64,000 nt of DNA from Dermabacteraceae bacterium TAE3-ERU5 (GCA_019218375.1 JAHUUK010000007.1:47413-111412); one strand, 5' to 3'; shown: positions 54,616 through 63,112, counted from the stretch's first letter. Notes: generated by a model from the sequence alone, not told the origin. Made by a program: numbers and translations.

Positions 54616-55566
54616 GTGGCCAAACCGTTCATTACCTACTCTGAACAGGTAGATCTGCTTCTTGCGCGCGGTATGGATATCCGTGACCGTAGCTACGCTG
54701 AGGACGTACTGAGACAGATAAATTACTACCGACTATCCGGCTACTGGCATACGATGCGTGTGGTTGACCCCGCTACAGGTAGAGGGATAGATAGGTTCCG
54801 TGATGGGGCAACTTTTGAGCTGGTAGTTGCGCTCTATAAGTTCGACGAGAGGTTAAGAGCGGTAGTTCTTGAGGAGCTTTCCCGGATAGAAGTGGCTATA
54901 AGGGCTGCTTTAGGTTACTGCTTGGGTGAAATAGATCCGTTCGCTTACCTAGACGCTAGCAAGCTGGGTACTGTTGCAAGCTCGCTTTCTCGTGCGAAAA
55001 GACGAGGGAGAAGCGAATGCATAGCGCAAAACAAGACTGAGCATCAGGTGTGGTTGGCAAAGTATGAGTCTGCTCTGTCGCAGTCTACGGAAGATTTCGT
55101 AAAGCATCATCGTCAAAACTACGAAGCTAAGTTACCGGCATGGGTTGCGGTAGAAGTGATGGATTGGGGAATGCTGTCCTACCTTTATCGCATGGCTCCT
55201 TCGAAGGTTCGTGACCGTATAAGTAGCAGCTGTGGTTTAACTTCTCCGCAGTTGGAGTCGTGGCTGAAATCCCTCAACGTGATGCGGAATTATGCGGCGC
55301 ACAATGCACGTATGTTTAATCGCAGCTATGACATAAAGCCACGTCTGAACATGGGTGACTCACGTCTGGTTCCGATTTCGGGCGTGGTTAATAGATCCTT
55401 TGGGCAATTAACGATGGTGCAGTACCTACACCGTGAATGGGGACTTTCTGCGGCAAATAATCTGCCGAAGCTTGTCACGAACTACCCCGACAACAGTTTG
55501 GTGCCGATCTCCCGGCTTGGTGTCCGGCCTGGATGGGAGAGGTTAGACCTCTGGCAGACGGTTTAG
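54616..55566 (+). CDS. Abi-family (Abi_2, AbiD/AbiF-like) HEPN protein
   Basis: The GTG at 54616 follows GGAGGAGGGG; an ATG at 54608 in another frame gives only 14 codons and overlaps the start. The 316-residue protein has the Abi_2 opening VLRQINYYRLSGYW and a HEPN-type R-x4-H motif, Arg224 to His229, in MRNYAAHNARMFN. Abi_2 proteins cause abortive infection by phage, probably as ribonucleases. GC content is visibly lower (about 48 percent in the part sampled) than in its neighbours, so it was likely acquired by transfer. Its stop overlaps the stop of the convergent GNAT gene by four bases. Confidence 0.88.
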   Translation: MAKPFITYSEQVDLLLARGMDIRDRSYAEDVLRQINYYRLSGYWHTMRVVDPATGRGIDRFRDGATFELVVALYKFDERLRAVVLEELSRIEVAIRAALGYCLGEIDPFAYLDASKLGTVASSLSRAKRRGRSECIAQNKTEHQVWLAKYESALSQSTEDFVKHHRQNYEAKLPAWVAVEVMDWGMLSYLYRMAPSKVRDRISSSCGLTSPQLESWLKSLNVMRNYAAHNARMFNRSYDIKPRLNMGDSRLVPISGVVNRSFGQLTMVQYLHREWGLSAANNLPKLVTNYPDNSLVPISRLGVRPGWERLDLWQTV

Positions 55567-56114
55567 CTGTGTGCCTTTGCCTTTTCCTCCCACCGCTGCC
55601 TGGTCAGCAGGGTCGTGATACTGGCCGGGCTGTCATCTAGCGCCGGGGTTTCGGAGTGTGGCGCGAACCCGAGCTTTTCCTGCACCCGCTGCGAGCGAGT
55701 GTTCCACAGGAAGCTGTGGCACCAGACGGCGCGCATGCCCAGATCGGTGAAGGCGTGCGTGAGCAGTGCGTTCCCCGCTTCCGTAGCAATCCCCAGGCCC
55801 CAGTAGTCTGTGGCGACCCAGTAGCCCAGCTCGCATTCGTCGGCCCTGTCGGTCAGGTTGCTGATCCGGTGCGATTTTAGGGTGGCGGAACCGACCAGCA
55901 GGCCGGTCTCTTTCAGCACCAGCGCATTGGAACGGTCCGGGATGAGTATGTCTCGGATTATCTGCCTGCTCTCCGCGACGCTGGTGTGAGCGGGCCAGCC
56001 TGCGCCACGGCCCGTTTCCGGGTGGGAGGCGTGCTGGTAGAGCTGCTCGGCATCGGATTCCGACCAGGGCCGCAGCAGTAGTCGGTCCGTCTCCAGGGTT
56101 TTCGGTGCGGGCAC
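55563..56114 (-). CDS. RimJ/RimL-like GNAT acetyltransferase
   Basis: A GTG at 56114 opens 183 residues with the GNAT opening LETDRLLLRPWSESDA, CELGYWVATDYWGLGIATEA for acetyl-CoA and WNTRSQRVQEKLGF at the end. Substrate unknown. It converges with the Abi gene. Confidence 0.85.
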   Translation of the reverse strand: MPAPKTLETDRLLLRPWSESDAEQLYQHASHPETGRGAGWPAHTSVAESRQIIRDILIPDRSNALVLKETGLLVGSATLKSHRISNLTDRADECELGYWVATDYWGLGIATEAGNALLTHAFTDLGMRAVWCHSFLWNTRSQRVQEKLGFAPHSETPALDDSPASITTLLTRQRWEEKAKAHS

Positions 56115-56156
56115 GGCTTTTACCTATCTTGTTTCTCTTTCCGGGTAGGGAAGAGT

Positions 56157-57056
56157 TTACGCGCCCTGACCGTTTACCTTAGCCTCGCTGGGGCTCAGCT
56201 GCGCGGTTGCGTAGCGCCTTTTTCGATCCAGGAAATAGATGACCGTCAGGCCGATGAGCATGGCGAGCGTGGTCAGCACCGAGCCTTCGATGCCGAAAGC
56301 CCCACCGCTTAGCCAGTCGGCACCGGATGCCTTAGCTTTGAAAACGGTGCCGGGGATGACTATGCCGCTCACCTCCACGCCGAGCACGGGGCCGAGCAGG
56401 AAGTTCCAGGCCGAATGTAGACCGCCCACCAGCCACATGCTGTCCGTGTAGTAGAACAGGGCACCGATAAGCAGACCGTAGAGGAACAGGTTTACCAGCG
56501 GAAGGACTGTGATTCCCGAGTTCGTGCCGTGCAGCAGAGCAAAGAAAACCGCCTGAATGATGAGGGCGCCGACGATGCCCCAGCGCACGCGCAGACCGTT
56601 TTGCAGGTAGCCACGGCAGATGACTTCCTCGGTCATGCCCTGCAGCATGAATCCCAGCAGCATGAGGAAGACAAGCAGCCAGCCAACCTCCGGGTTGAAA
56701 CTGATACGCAGCGCCCCGAACAGGGCCGCGCCACCGCAGGTGAAAGCGATCAGCAGCAGCCCGATCCCGGCTCCGGCCAGATACTTTTGCCCCCAGCCTT
56801 GGCGGTGGAAACCGAGCGCGGTAACGGGGCGCTTATACAGGTAACGGTTGAGCAGCAGCACCGCCGCCAGCGGGCCGGCGAAAGAAATCAGGGTGGCCAT
56901 TATCTGGCCCGGCTGGTCTAGATTAAGCAGCATCGCGCCGACTATGAGCGGAACCGCCAATAGCAGTTGCGGCACGAAAAAGATCAGGATCGACCAAAGG
57001 ATCGGCGTGACCCAGTGCCGGGGAGGATTCGCGAGGGTGATTTCGGTGCTGGTCAT
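56157..57056 (-). CDS. CPBP-family intramembrane metalloprotease
   Basis: The 299-residue membrane protein has about eight helices and the CPBP motifs TEEVICRGYL (EExxxR), FFALLHGTN and GGLHSAWNF, which bind the metal. Members cleave prenylated proteins or protect against bacteriocins; the substrate here is unknown. It lies next to the GNAT gene in the same orientation. Confidence 0.86.
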   Translation of the reverse strand: MTSTEITLANPPRHWVTPILWSILIFFVPQLLLAVPLIVGAMLLNLDQPGQIMATLISFAGPLAAVLLLNRYLYKRPVTALGFHRQGWGQKYLAGAGIGLLLIAFTCGGAALFGALRISFNPEVGWLLVFLMLLGFMLQGMTEEVICRGYLQNGLRVRWGIVGALIIQAVFFALLHGTNSGITVLPLVNLFLYGLLIGALFYYTDSMWLVGGLHSAWNFLLGPVLGVEVSGIVIPGTVFKAKASGADWLSGGAFGIEGSVLTTLAMLIGLTVIYFLDRKRRYATAQLSPSEAKVNGQGA

Positions 57057-57132
57057 AGGCTCTTTTCCTTGGGAGATCGACTTACTGCTTCACTCTAACG
57101 CGCTACTCGGGAGGCCTGTCTATGCTTTTGGC

Positions 57133-57564
57133 ATGCGCCTATGGACGATCCATCCCAGGTTTTTGGACAGGCAGGCACTGGTTGCCGGGTGGCGGGAAGC
57201 GCTGCTGGCACAGAAAGTGCTGTCAGGTGCGACCAAGGGGTACACGAAGCATCCGCAACTAAAGCGTTTCCGGGAGGCTCCCGACCCCGGCGCGGCCATT
57301 GCCGCTTTCCTTTCTGGGCTGGCCGACGAAGCCGATGCGCGCGGCTACAGGTTTAACCGGCAGCTGATAAGGAACGCCTGTGCGGGCTGCCCCCAGATTT
57401 CGGTGGCCGACGGGCAGCTTGCCTACGAATGGCAGCACCTGCTTGCGAAGCTGGCCCGCAGGAGCCCCGAACGCTACGCGGAAATACGTCACGAAAAACC
57501 GGCGCCGCACCCGTTGTTTGCGGTGGTGCCCGGGCCTATCGCGGACTGGGAGCGAGAGAACTAG
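57133..57564 (+). CDS. Pyrimidine-dimer DNA glycosylase (Pyr_excise) family protein
   Basis: The longer open frame starts within the CPBP gene; I choose the ATG at 57133, giving 143 residues that begin MRLWTIHPRFLDRQ and contain the family stretch LLAQKVLSGATKGYTKHPQL. It resembles endonuclease-V-like glycosylases for UV dimers, though distant from the T4 enzyme. Confidence 0.78.
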   Translation: MRLWTIHPRFLDRQALVAGWREALLAQKVLSGATKGYTKHPQLKRFREAPDPGAAIAAFLSGLADEADARGYRFNRQLIRNACAGCPQISVADGQLAYEWQHLLAKLARRSPERYAEIRHEKPAPHPLFAVVPGPIADWEREN

Positions 57565-57811
57565 CATTTCTCGGCTAGTCGATAGAAACGCCGTTGTCTC
57601 TCCTGATTTTCGTCTAAGCTCTGTCTTTCTTCTGTCGGCATGGATTGCGCCTAATAATAATATTCCGCCAAGGGGATAAGGGGGTGTGAGCCGTTAAATC
57701 CCTATTTAAGAACCCTGTTTGGGCGGGCTGTACAGATGGAGCGGTATTTCTTTGCGTAAGTTTGCTGGTGTTTTCCTGGATAAAGTCTGAACTTGGGTGA
57801 GGGGTGTTTCT
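57565..57811. other. AT-richer gene-free interval, 247 bases
   Basis: No gene is visible. Bases 57665-57726 can be folded by hand into a stem CCGCC/GGCGG with inner GGGAT/ATCCC or TTAAAT/ATTTAA hairpins, too weak for an RNA call. The base composition differs from the window average. Confidence 0.4.
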
Positions 57812-57994
57812 ATGCAGATTGACCTGCTGAGCAAAATCAGAGTTTTGTTAGGTGAACATATTTCTGTAAATCTGCGTGTTTGTGATTCTGCAGGTTCGGG
57901 TGTAGCGTATTTTGGTCGGGCGCTTACGGTCCGTTTTGAGTTTGCCGCAGGATTCCTTGCGGGATTCCTCCAGGGCGATAATCGGCGTTGTTGA
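57812..57994 (+). CDS. Small ORF of 60 residues before an ABC exporter
   Basis: An ATG after GAGGGG opens 60 residues starting MQIDLLSKIRVLLG and ending GDNRRC. I do not recognise it. It is 10 bases upstream of the ABC ATPase start and in the same orientation, so it may be a leader or precursor peptide, but chance is possible. Confidence 0.35.
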   Translation: MQIDLLSKIRVLLGEHISVNLRVCDSAGSGVAYFGRALTVRFEFAAGFLAGFLQGDNRRC

Positions 57995-58004
57995 GGCTTT
58001 ATAT

Positions 58005-58760
58005 ATGGAAAATAGTTTTTTATTAGCTGACGTAAGCAAGAGCTTCGGCGGCAGGAATGCCCTGGATCGAGTTTCGGTGAGCGGGCGGATAGGCGAGGTG
58101 TTCGGTCTGGTCGGGCCGTCTGGCAGCGGTAAATCGCTCCTGATCGGGGTGCTCCTGGGGGAGCAAGCCCCGGACTCCGGCTCGGCGACCGTGCTTGGCA
58201 GCGATTGCGCTTCCCTCACGGAACCCGATCTGGGCAGGGTCGGTGTGATGTCCGGGCCGCACGCCTTCAGCGACCTGTTTACCTGCCGGGAAAACCTGTC
58301 TTTCTGGTGCTACCTGCGCGGCCTGTCCCCGTCGATTGAGGTTGACGCGGCGCTGGCTCGGGTGGGCCTGGGAACGGAGGCCGACAAACCGACCGGCAAG
58401 CTGTCGGCCGGGATGCTGGCGCGCCTGGAGATCGCCCGCGCGCTCATCGGTTCTCCCGAGCTGGTGATCCTGGACGAGCCGACCGCGCACCTTGACCGGG
58501 ACAGCGCGGCGGCGATACGCGCCATCATCGAGTCGTTGGCGAAAGAGGGCAAGAGCGTCCTCTTGGTCTCCCACGACCTAGCCGAGGTCGCCCGGGTATG
58601 CGACCGGGTGGCGCTGCTGGCCCACGGCAGGATTGCCGGGGTGCGGGATGTGCCGAAGGCCGATGCCCGGGAGCGACGCGCGACGGAGGATCTGCGCGCG
58701 GCGACCGTGCAGCTCGAAGAGTGGTACGAGGCAAACCTTGAGGAGTCAGGCAATGAGTAA
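58005..58760 (+). CDS. ABC transporter ATP-binding protein
   Basis: The ATG at 58005 gives 251 residues with Walker A GPSGSGKS, an unusual signature LSAGMLARLEIARAL, Walker B LVILDEPTAHLD and switch histidine LLVSHDLAEV. The first bases are AT-rich, the rest typical of the genome. It pairs with the ABC-2 permease downstream (eight-base overlap). Such pairs export peptides, drugs or self-immunity substrates. Confidence 0.87.
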   Translation: MENSFLLADVSKSFGGRNALDRVSVSGRIGEVFGLVGPSGSGKSLLIGVLLGEQAPDSGSATVLGSDCASLTEPDLGRVGVMSGPHAFSDLFTCRENLSFWCYLRGLSPSIEVDAALARVGLGTEADKPTGKLSAGMLARLEIARALIGSPELVILDEPTAHLDRDSAAAIRAIIESLAKEGKSVLLVSHDLAEVARVCDRVALLAHGRIAGVRDVPKADARERRATEDLRAATVQLEEWYEANLEESGNE

Positions 58761-59433
58761 CGCCATCAAGGCCATGTGGTACCACCAGTGGGTCGATCTC
58801 AAGCGGAACAGGTCGGTGTTGTTCGCCCTCCTGGTACTGCCGGTGCTCGCTAACGCTTTGGTCTTTAGCGGAATGGAAGCGGAGCAGAAAACAGTAGTCG
58901 GCTTCATGCTCATGTACGTCATGTTCGACCCGATCGTTTTCGTCAGTTCCACTCTGGCCGTCGACAGGGAGAAGGGGAGGAATGTCCTCATAAGGCGGGC
59001 AGGGGTCAGCAACATCCGCTATATCGCGGCGGTCGTTTCTTTTGTGGTCATGCTGCTTTCCCTGGTGGCGTTACTGTTCGTGCCGCTCGGGTCTTTCGTG
59101 GACCTGTCCGGTTACGCCGTATTCTTCCTGCCCTGCCTGCTCTGCTCGGTCTGCATCGGGGGAGTATTGGGAAGTTTGCCTGTGAGCGCCAAGGCGGTGT
59201 CGGCCCTGTGTAGCGTGGTCTCGATCGTCACCGTCGCCCTCTCCCTGCTACTGGGGGACGCGACCGGAGGCCACGGCCTCGGTCAGCTGTTTTACCCGGT
59301 GACGATGATCGTGGCACTCACGGAGGGTCCCGGAGCTGTGTCCGTGCTCGGCTGGGCCTCATTCGCGGGCTGGGCGACTATTCTGCTCGGGGCCTGGGTT
59401 TGGCTTTCCGGTAAGCGCAGGCGCGGGGCGTAA
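58753..59433 (+). CDS. ABC-2-type permease
   Basis: The ATG at 58753 overlaps the ATPase stop by eight bases and gives 226 residues with six membrane helices (VLFALLVLPVLANALVF; FVVMLLSLVALLFVPLG). The pattern matches ABC-2 permeases of the CcmB/LanEG-like type. Substrate unknown. Confidence 0.82.
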   Translation: MSNAIKAMWYHQWVDLKRNRSVLFALLVLPVLANALVFSGMEAEQKTVVGFMLMYVMFDPIVFVSSTLAVDREKGRNVLIRRAGVSNIRYIAAVVSFVVMLLSLVALLFVPLGSFVDLSGYAVFFLPCLLCSVCIGGVLGSLPVSAKAVSALCSVVSIVTVALSLLLGDATGGHGLGQLFYPVTMIVALTEGPGAVSVLGWASFAGWATILLGAWVWLSGKRRRGA

Positions 59434-59503
59434 TGCGATTTGAGGCGGGGCGGCAAAATGGTTCGCCCCGCCTTTCCTGTGGCAGTTCTTTTCTGTAACA
59501 GTT

Positions 59504-60046
59504 CTAGGGCAGCAGCGCTGCCACCTGCGGCAGGAATACCAAAAACGCGATTAGCGCCGCGCACGCCGCAAAGTCTCGCACCCGAAAACGCCGGTGGTGG
59601 CGCAGCGTGCGGGTCGGTAACGCGCCGAAGCCGCGTCCGTCCAGGGCGTCGGCCAGGCGTTCGCTGTCCTGGAAAGAAGCCACCAGCACCAGCGGGAACA
59701 TGCTCAGGGAGCGCCGCCAACCGCCGCGCTTACGGCTGCGCAGCACGCGCAGATACTTAGCGGCGCGCCAGTCTCGGCGGATGCGTTCCTTGAAACGGTT
59801 ACCGTAGATCGCCACGTCAAGGCCCCTATAGGGCACCTTGAAAGTCCCCACCAGGGTATCCACCAGCTCCGGCCAGTAAATGCGCGGCAGGAAAAGCGCG
59901 GCGGCAAGTCCCAGCGAAGCGAGCTGCGCGGCCGGTTTCAGAGCCGCTGCGGCGCGATCCGGGCTGAACCAGCCGGGCCCGTCGGCCTGTGGAACCTGCA
60001 CCCAGGGCAGGAAGCCTAGCCAGGTGACGGCACAGGCCGCCCCCCC
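59504..60046 (-). CDS. EcfT domain, C-terminal part, separated from the ATPase fusion by a frameshift
   Basis: From the seven-C tract at 60040-60046 this frame continues the T component: VTWLGFLPWVQV, then membrane helices, then ADALDGRGFGALPTRT, the Ala-Arg-Gly coupling motif that contacts ECF ATPases. No start codon suits a stand-alone T protein; its first helices are encoded in the 60016-61809 frame. One extra G in the tract would join the two into one protein. Confidence 0.7.
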   Translation of the reverse strand, partial: GGAACAVTWLGFLPWVQVPQADGPGWFSPDRAAAALKPAAQLASLGLAAALFLPRIYWPELVDTLVGTFKVPYRGLDVAIYGNRFKERIRRDWRAAKYLRVLRSRKRGGWRRSLSMFPLVLVASFQDSERLADALDGRGFGALPTRTLRHHRRFRVRDFAACAALIAFLVFLPQVAALLP

Positions 60047-61809
60047 ACAAGCAGCTGCAGCAAATAGATCCCGATGCCGCGGTTGCGCAGCGCGCTTACC
60101 AGGCCGATCGTCAATAGCACCCCGATTAGCAGCGCGAGTTCCGGCGGGGAGGTGCGCCGCGCGGCGGCGGCCCACACCGCCACCGTGCAGACCAGCAACG
60201 CGAGCGGATGCAGCAGGGAAGAGACCCTGCCAGGCACCTGCGGCGTTTTCTTGACGCCTTTTTTCTGGCTGCCTGTTGTTGCCCCGGCTTCCGAGTTTTC
60301 CGGCCGCAGCAGGTGCAGGCGCTGCGAAGGCGCCGCGGCCCGGGCAAAAGCGTCATCGTGCGTCACCAGCACGCACGCCAGGTCTGTCCGGTAATCAGCG
60401 AGCAACCGCAGGATGCTGGCGGTGCCGCGCGCGTCCTGCGCGCTGGTCGGCTCGTCCAGTAACAGCAGCGCCGGATGGGATACCAGCGCGGCGGCGAAAC
60501 TGAGCCGTTGCCGCATGCCACCCGATAGGCGCAGCGGGCTCATCTCCAACGTCTCCGCCAGGCCCAATGCCTCCAGCAGTCCGGTGACTTCCTCCCGTTG
60601 CGCTGAGGACAATTCCGCCAGCGTGCCCACCGCGCCTCGGCTGGCTGCGCGCGCCATTTCCTCGGCCACGTTCCGCCCCGCCTGAAGCTGCGGCGAACGC
60701 TGGTTCACCCACGCGATCCCGTCGGCAATGCGCTGCGGCAGGGCGGGGCCGACGTTCCCGCCGGGGCTGAACGCCCCCGCCAGGCAGTTAAGCAGGGTGG
60801 TTTTCCCCGCCCCGTTCTCCCCGTACACATACAGCAAATCGCCCCGGTGCAGCGTGAAACTGACCGGCTCCAGCAGGGGTTCTCCGCTTCTGCCCAGCCG
60901 GTAGCTGAGCTCTCTCGCGGTTAGCACCGGTGGCGTATCAGTTTTGGCGGGAAACACCGCCGGGCGGGTGGCCCCGGCGTAGTCTTCTCCGGGCACGCGT
61001 ATCCCGAGCTCCGCGAGGAAAGCGCAATCGCCTCCTAGCAGGGAGTTGAAATCTCCATCCCGCACCAGGCGGCCGGAAGCATCCAAAACTAGCAGCCTGT
61101 CGGCCAGCCCCGTGTGGTTTTCCGGCCTGTGGTCGATCGCCAGCACGGTAAGTTGCCGATCGGCGCAAACCTGCCGCAGAGCCGCGCGGAACTGTTCCTG
61201 CGCCGACGTATCCAGGGCCGACGTCGCCTCGTCCAAAACCAGCACTTTTGCGCCCTGCACGATCGCCGCCGCGAGTGCCAGGCGCTGCTGTTCCCCGCCG
61301 GAAAGCGTGAGCGGGTCCCGGGTTTCCGCAAGGTGCGAAAGACCCACCCGCGAAAGCGCCTCGCGGGCGCGGGCGTCGCCCTCCGCCGCGCTTACACAGA
61401 GGTAATCGAGCGGCAGGCTGGCCTCGCCCAGCACGCTGCGGGAGCACATCTGCCCGTCGGGCTGCTGCCAAACGAAAGCGACGTGCCGGGCCACCTCTCC
61501 CGGCCCGAGCGCGGTCAGGTCGGTGCCGTCCACGGTGAGGGAACCGCGCAGCCAACCGTTCATGGCAGAGGTAAAAACAGCGCAGATGGCCTGCGCCAGG
61601 GTTGTTTTGCCGCAGCCGGAAGGCCCGACCAAGACCGTGTAGCTGCCCGCTTCAAGGCGCAGCGTCAGGTCGGAAATAACGGCTTTGCCCCGCGTTTCCG
61701 GTCGAGAATCGTCGGTAGGCGGGGCGCCGAACCCGAGGCTCAGACCTTCGGCTTCCAGGGCGTAGGGCAGGCGCTCGCCGTTTTCGGTCGGCAAAACTGC
61801 GTCTGGCAA
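60016..61809 (-). CDS. ECF transporter double ATPase (EcfA-EcfA) fused to EcfT N-terminus
   Basis: The protein starts at a TTG (61809) six bases after the S-component stop. Two ATPase domains follow: GPSGCGKTT, LSGGEQQRL, VLVLDEATSALD; then GENGAGKTT, LSGGMRQRL, LLLLDEPTSAQD. Without any stop it runs into SSLLHPLALLVCTVAVWAA, a T-component helix pair, and ends soon after the G7 tract in RPVPSPG. The layout S, AA, T matches the SiaFGH-type ECF haem transporter of streptococci. The iron box upstream of the S gene supports this. Confidence 0.8.
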   Translation of the reverse strand: MPDAVLPTENGERLPYALEAEGLSLGFGAPPTDDSRPETRGKAVISDLTLRLEAGSYTVLVGPSGCGKTTLAQAICAVFTSAMNGWLRGSLTVDGTDLTALGPGEVARHVAFVWQQPDGQMCSRSVLGEASLPLDYLCVSAAEGDARAREALSRVGLSHLAETRDPLTLSGGEQQRLALAAAIVQGAKVLVLDEATSALDTSAQEQFRAALRQVCADRQLTVLAIDHRPENHTGLADRLLVLDASGRLVRDGDFNSLLGGDCAFLAELGIRVPGEDYAGATRPAVFPAKTDTPPVLTARELSYRLGRSGEPLLEPVSFTLHRGDLLYVYGENGAGKTTLLNCLAGAFSPGGNVGPALPQRIADGIAWVNQRSPQLQAGRNVAEEMARAASRGAVGTLAELSSAQREEVTGLLEALGLAETLEMSPLRLSGGMRQRLSFAAALVSHPALLLLDEPTSAQDARGTASILRLLADYRTDLACVLVTHDDAFARAAAPSQRLHLLRPENSEAGATTGSQKKGVKKTPQVPGRVSSLLHPLALLVCTVAVWAAAARRTSPPELALLIGVLLTIGLVSALRNRGIGIYLLQLLVGGRPVPSPG

Positions 61810-61814
61810 GGCAA

Positions 61815-62375
61815 TTATGCGTTTACGGGCAGGCCCTGCGGGTTCACCCCGGACCTAAACGAGATGCGGGCGATGTAGAAGGTAGCCACGCCGTAGGCGA
61901 TACCGAGCAGGATCTTGAGCGCCATGCCCAGCAGGAGCAGGTGCAGCGGCAGGGCGTCGCGCGCGGTAGAGACCATGAAGATGCCGAGCGACAGGCCGAG
62001 CCCGCCCATGCCGCCGCCGAAAGCGGCCCAGGTGAGAGCCGCGGAAGTGAACATGCCGCCGTCGGGGCGCAGGAGTTTCTTGCCCAGGAACGCCGCCAGC
62101 TCCACGCACAGGCCCGCGATCAGGGCCATGGTGCCGAAGCCGATCAGGGCGGTGATGAGGGCGGTCAGCGCGGCAACGCCGGGCTTGCGGATCAGCAGCA
62201 CCGCAGCGATGGCACCGAAAAACATGGGGGTGGGGGCGGGGTAGGCGGCCCAGGGGAGGGAAGCCGACATCAGCGCATTGAGGACGATGGCGAGCCAAAC
62301 GAATACGGCGCTACCCGCGCCAAGCACGACGCAGGCGAGCAGGGAGCGGGTGGTGAGGCGCTTCTTTGCGGCCAC
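61815..62375 (-). CDS. ECF transporter S component, MptD-like
   Basis: The 186-residue protein has five to six helices (LLACVVLGAGSAVFVWLAIV; AYPAPTPMFFGAIAAVLL) and resembles MptD-family S components. These determine the substrate of an ECF importer. A DtxR-like box lies 48 bases upstream, so iron, haem or a siderophore is likely. The ATPase-fusion gene follows directly. Confidence 0.75.
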   Translation of the reverse strand: MAAKKRLTTRSLLACVVLGAGSAVFVWLAIVLNALMSASLPWAAYPAPTPMFFGAIAAVLLIRKPGVAALTALITALIGFGTMALIAGLCVELAAFLGKKLLRPDGGMFTSAALTWAAFGGGMGGLGLSLGIFMVSTARDALPLHLLLLGMALKILLGIAYGVATFYIARISFRSGVNPQGLPVNA

Positions 62376-62422
62376 AGCCGCACCTCCTGAGGGTAAGAAG
62401 GGGAAACCGGGAAAGGCTTAAC

Positions 62423-62441
62423 TTAGGTTAGTTATGCCTAA
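62423..62441 (-). promoter_or_regulatory. DtxR/IdeR-like iron box upstream of ECF operon
   Basis: TTAGGTTAGTTATGCCTAA keeps both outer arms of the consensus (TTAGGTTAG and CCTAA) and differs only in the five central bases; 14 of 19 match. Confidence 0.65.
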
Positions 62442-62497
62442 CGTAGGGTATCCGGCGCGGTAGTGGTCTGCAATGGTTTTGCGGGCCCGGTTTCGCT

Positions 62498-63112
62498 TCA
62501 GCGTCCCCGCCGCAGCAGGCTGCCGTTCATCTTTCTGCGCGGTGCGTCGGAGGCCAGGTAAAGCTCGAACAGCTGGTTCTGCACGTCGGCCACGACGAGT
62601 GAGCGTATATGCGCGATTCCGTAGCGGCAGGACCAATCGGTTAGGGACGTATCATCGCCGTCCAACAGGCGCAGCGCCACGGACCGGGGGCGCAACCGGG
62701 TGACGATACCCCTCTCATTCATGCCGTCGTCCAGCGTGAACGAGATCAGGTGGGCTTTTTCCTGGGCTTCGGCGAGGCAGGCGTGCAGCGGCTCGCCGCC
62801 GCCCGCGAGAGGCCCGGCCAGTAGTTCGCTGAGCCGTGCGGTGAGGCGCTGCGGATCGAAGCGTTCGGGGGAGTGGGAACGGGCGGCCTCGGCGCAAAAA
62901 CTAAGGTAGGGCGATTCGGTCACGGTCTTGCGGGGCACATCGTCCCGCAGCAGCAGGAGCGAGTCGAGCCGGGCTTCGGTGTCGATGGTCCCGTACAGGG
63001 TCCAGCCGGCGGCGCTGTGCAGCGGGTAGCCGACGGTGAAGATGTCGTATTCCTCGGGATTTAGGTGCAGTTCCAGCAGCGGAGTGTCGCGGATGTCGGG
63101 TGCGGTGTTCAC
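62498..63112 (-). CDS. Hypothetical protein, paralogue of the 63139 gene
   Basis: A GTG at 63112 opens 204 residues of no family known to me. It shares with the next upstream protein a series of blocks: IDTEARLDSL, VPRKTVTESPYLSF, PERFDPQRL, and a C-terminal beta-rich part (VALRLLDGDD, IAHIRSL) that looks like a small barrel. No signal peptide. Codon use matches the genome. It is 26 bases downstream of its paralogue and upstream of the ECF iron box. Confidence 0.7.
   Translation of the reverse strand: MNTAPDIRDTPLLELHLNPEEYDIFTVGYPLHSAAGWTLYGTIDTEARLDSLLLLRDDVPRKTVTESPYLSFCAEAARSHSPERFDPQRLTARLSELLAGPLAGGGEPLHACLAEAQEKAHLISFTLDDGMNERGIVTRLRPRSVALRLLDGDDTSLTDWSCRYGIAHIRSLVVADVQNQLFELYLASDAPRRKMNGSLLRRGR

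Noticed and set aside
54608..54652. ATG start 8 bases before the Abi GTG
   Set aside because: It is out of frame and ends after 14 codons; at most it modulates initiation at 54616.
57665..57726. Structured RNA in the AT-rich gap before the ABC exporter
   Set aside because: Short competing stems only; no terminator and no known riboswitch core.
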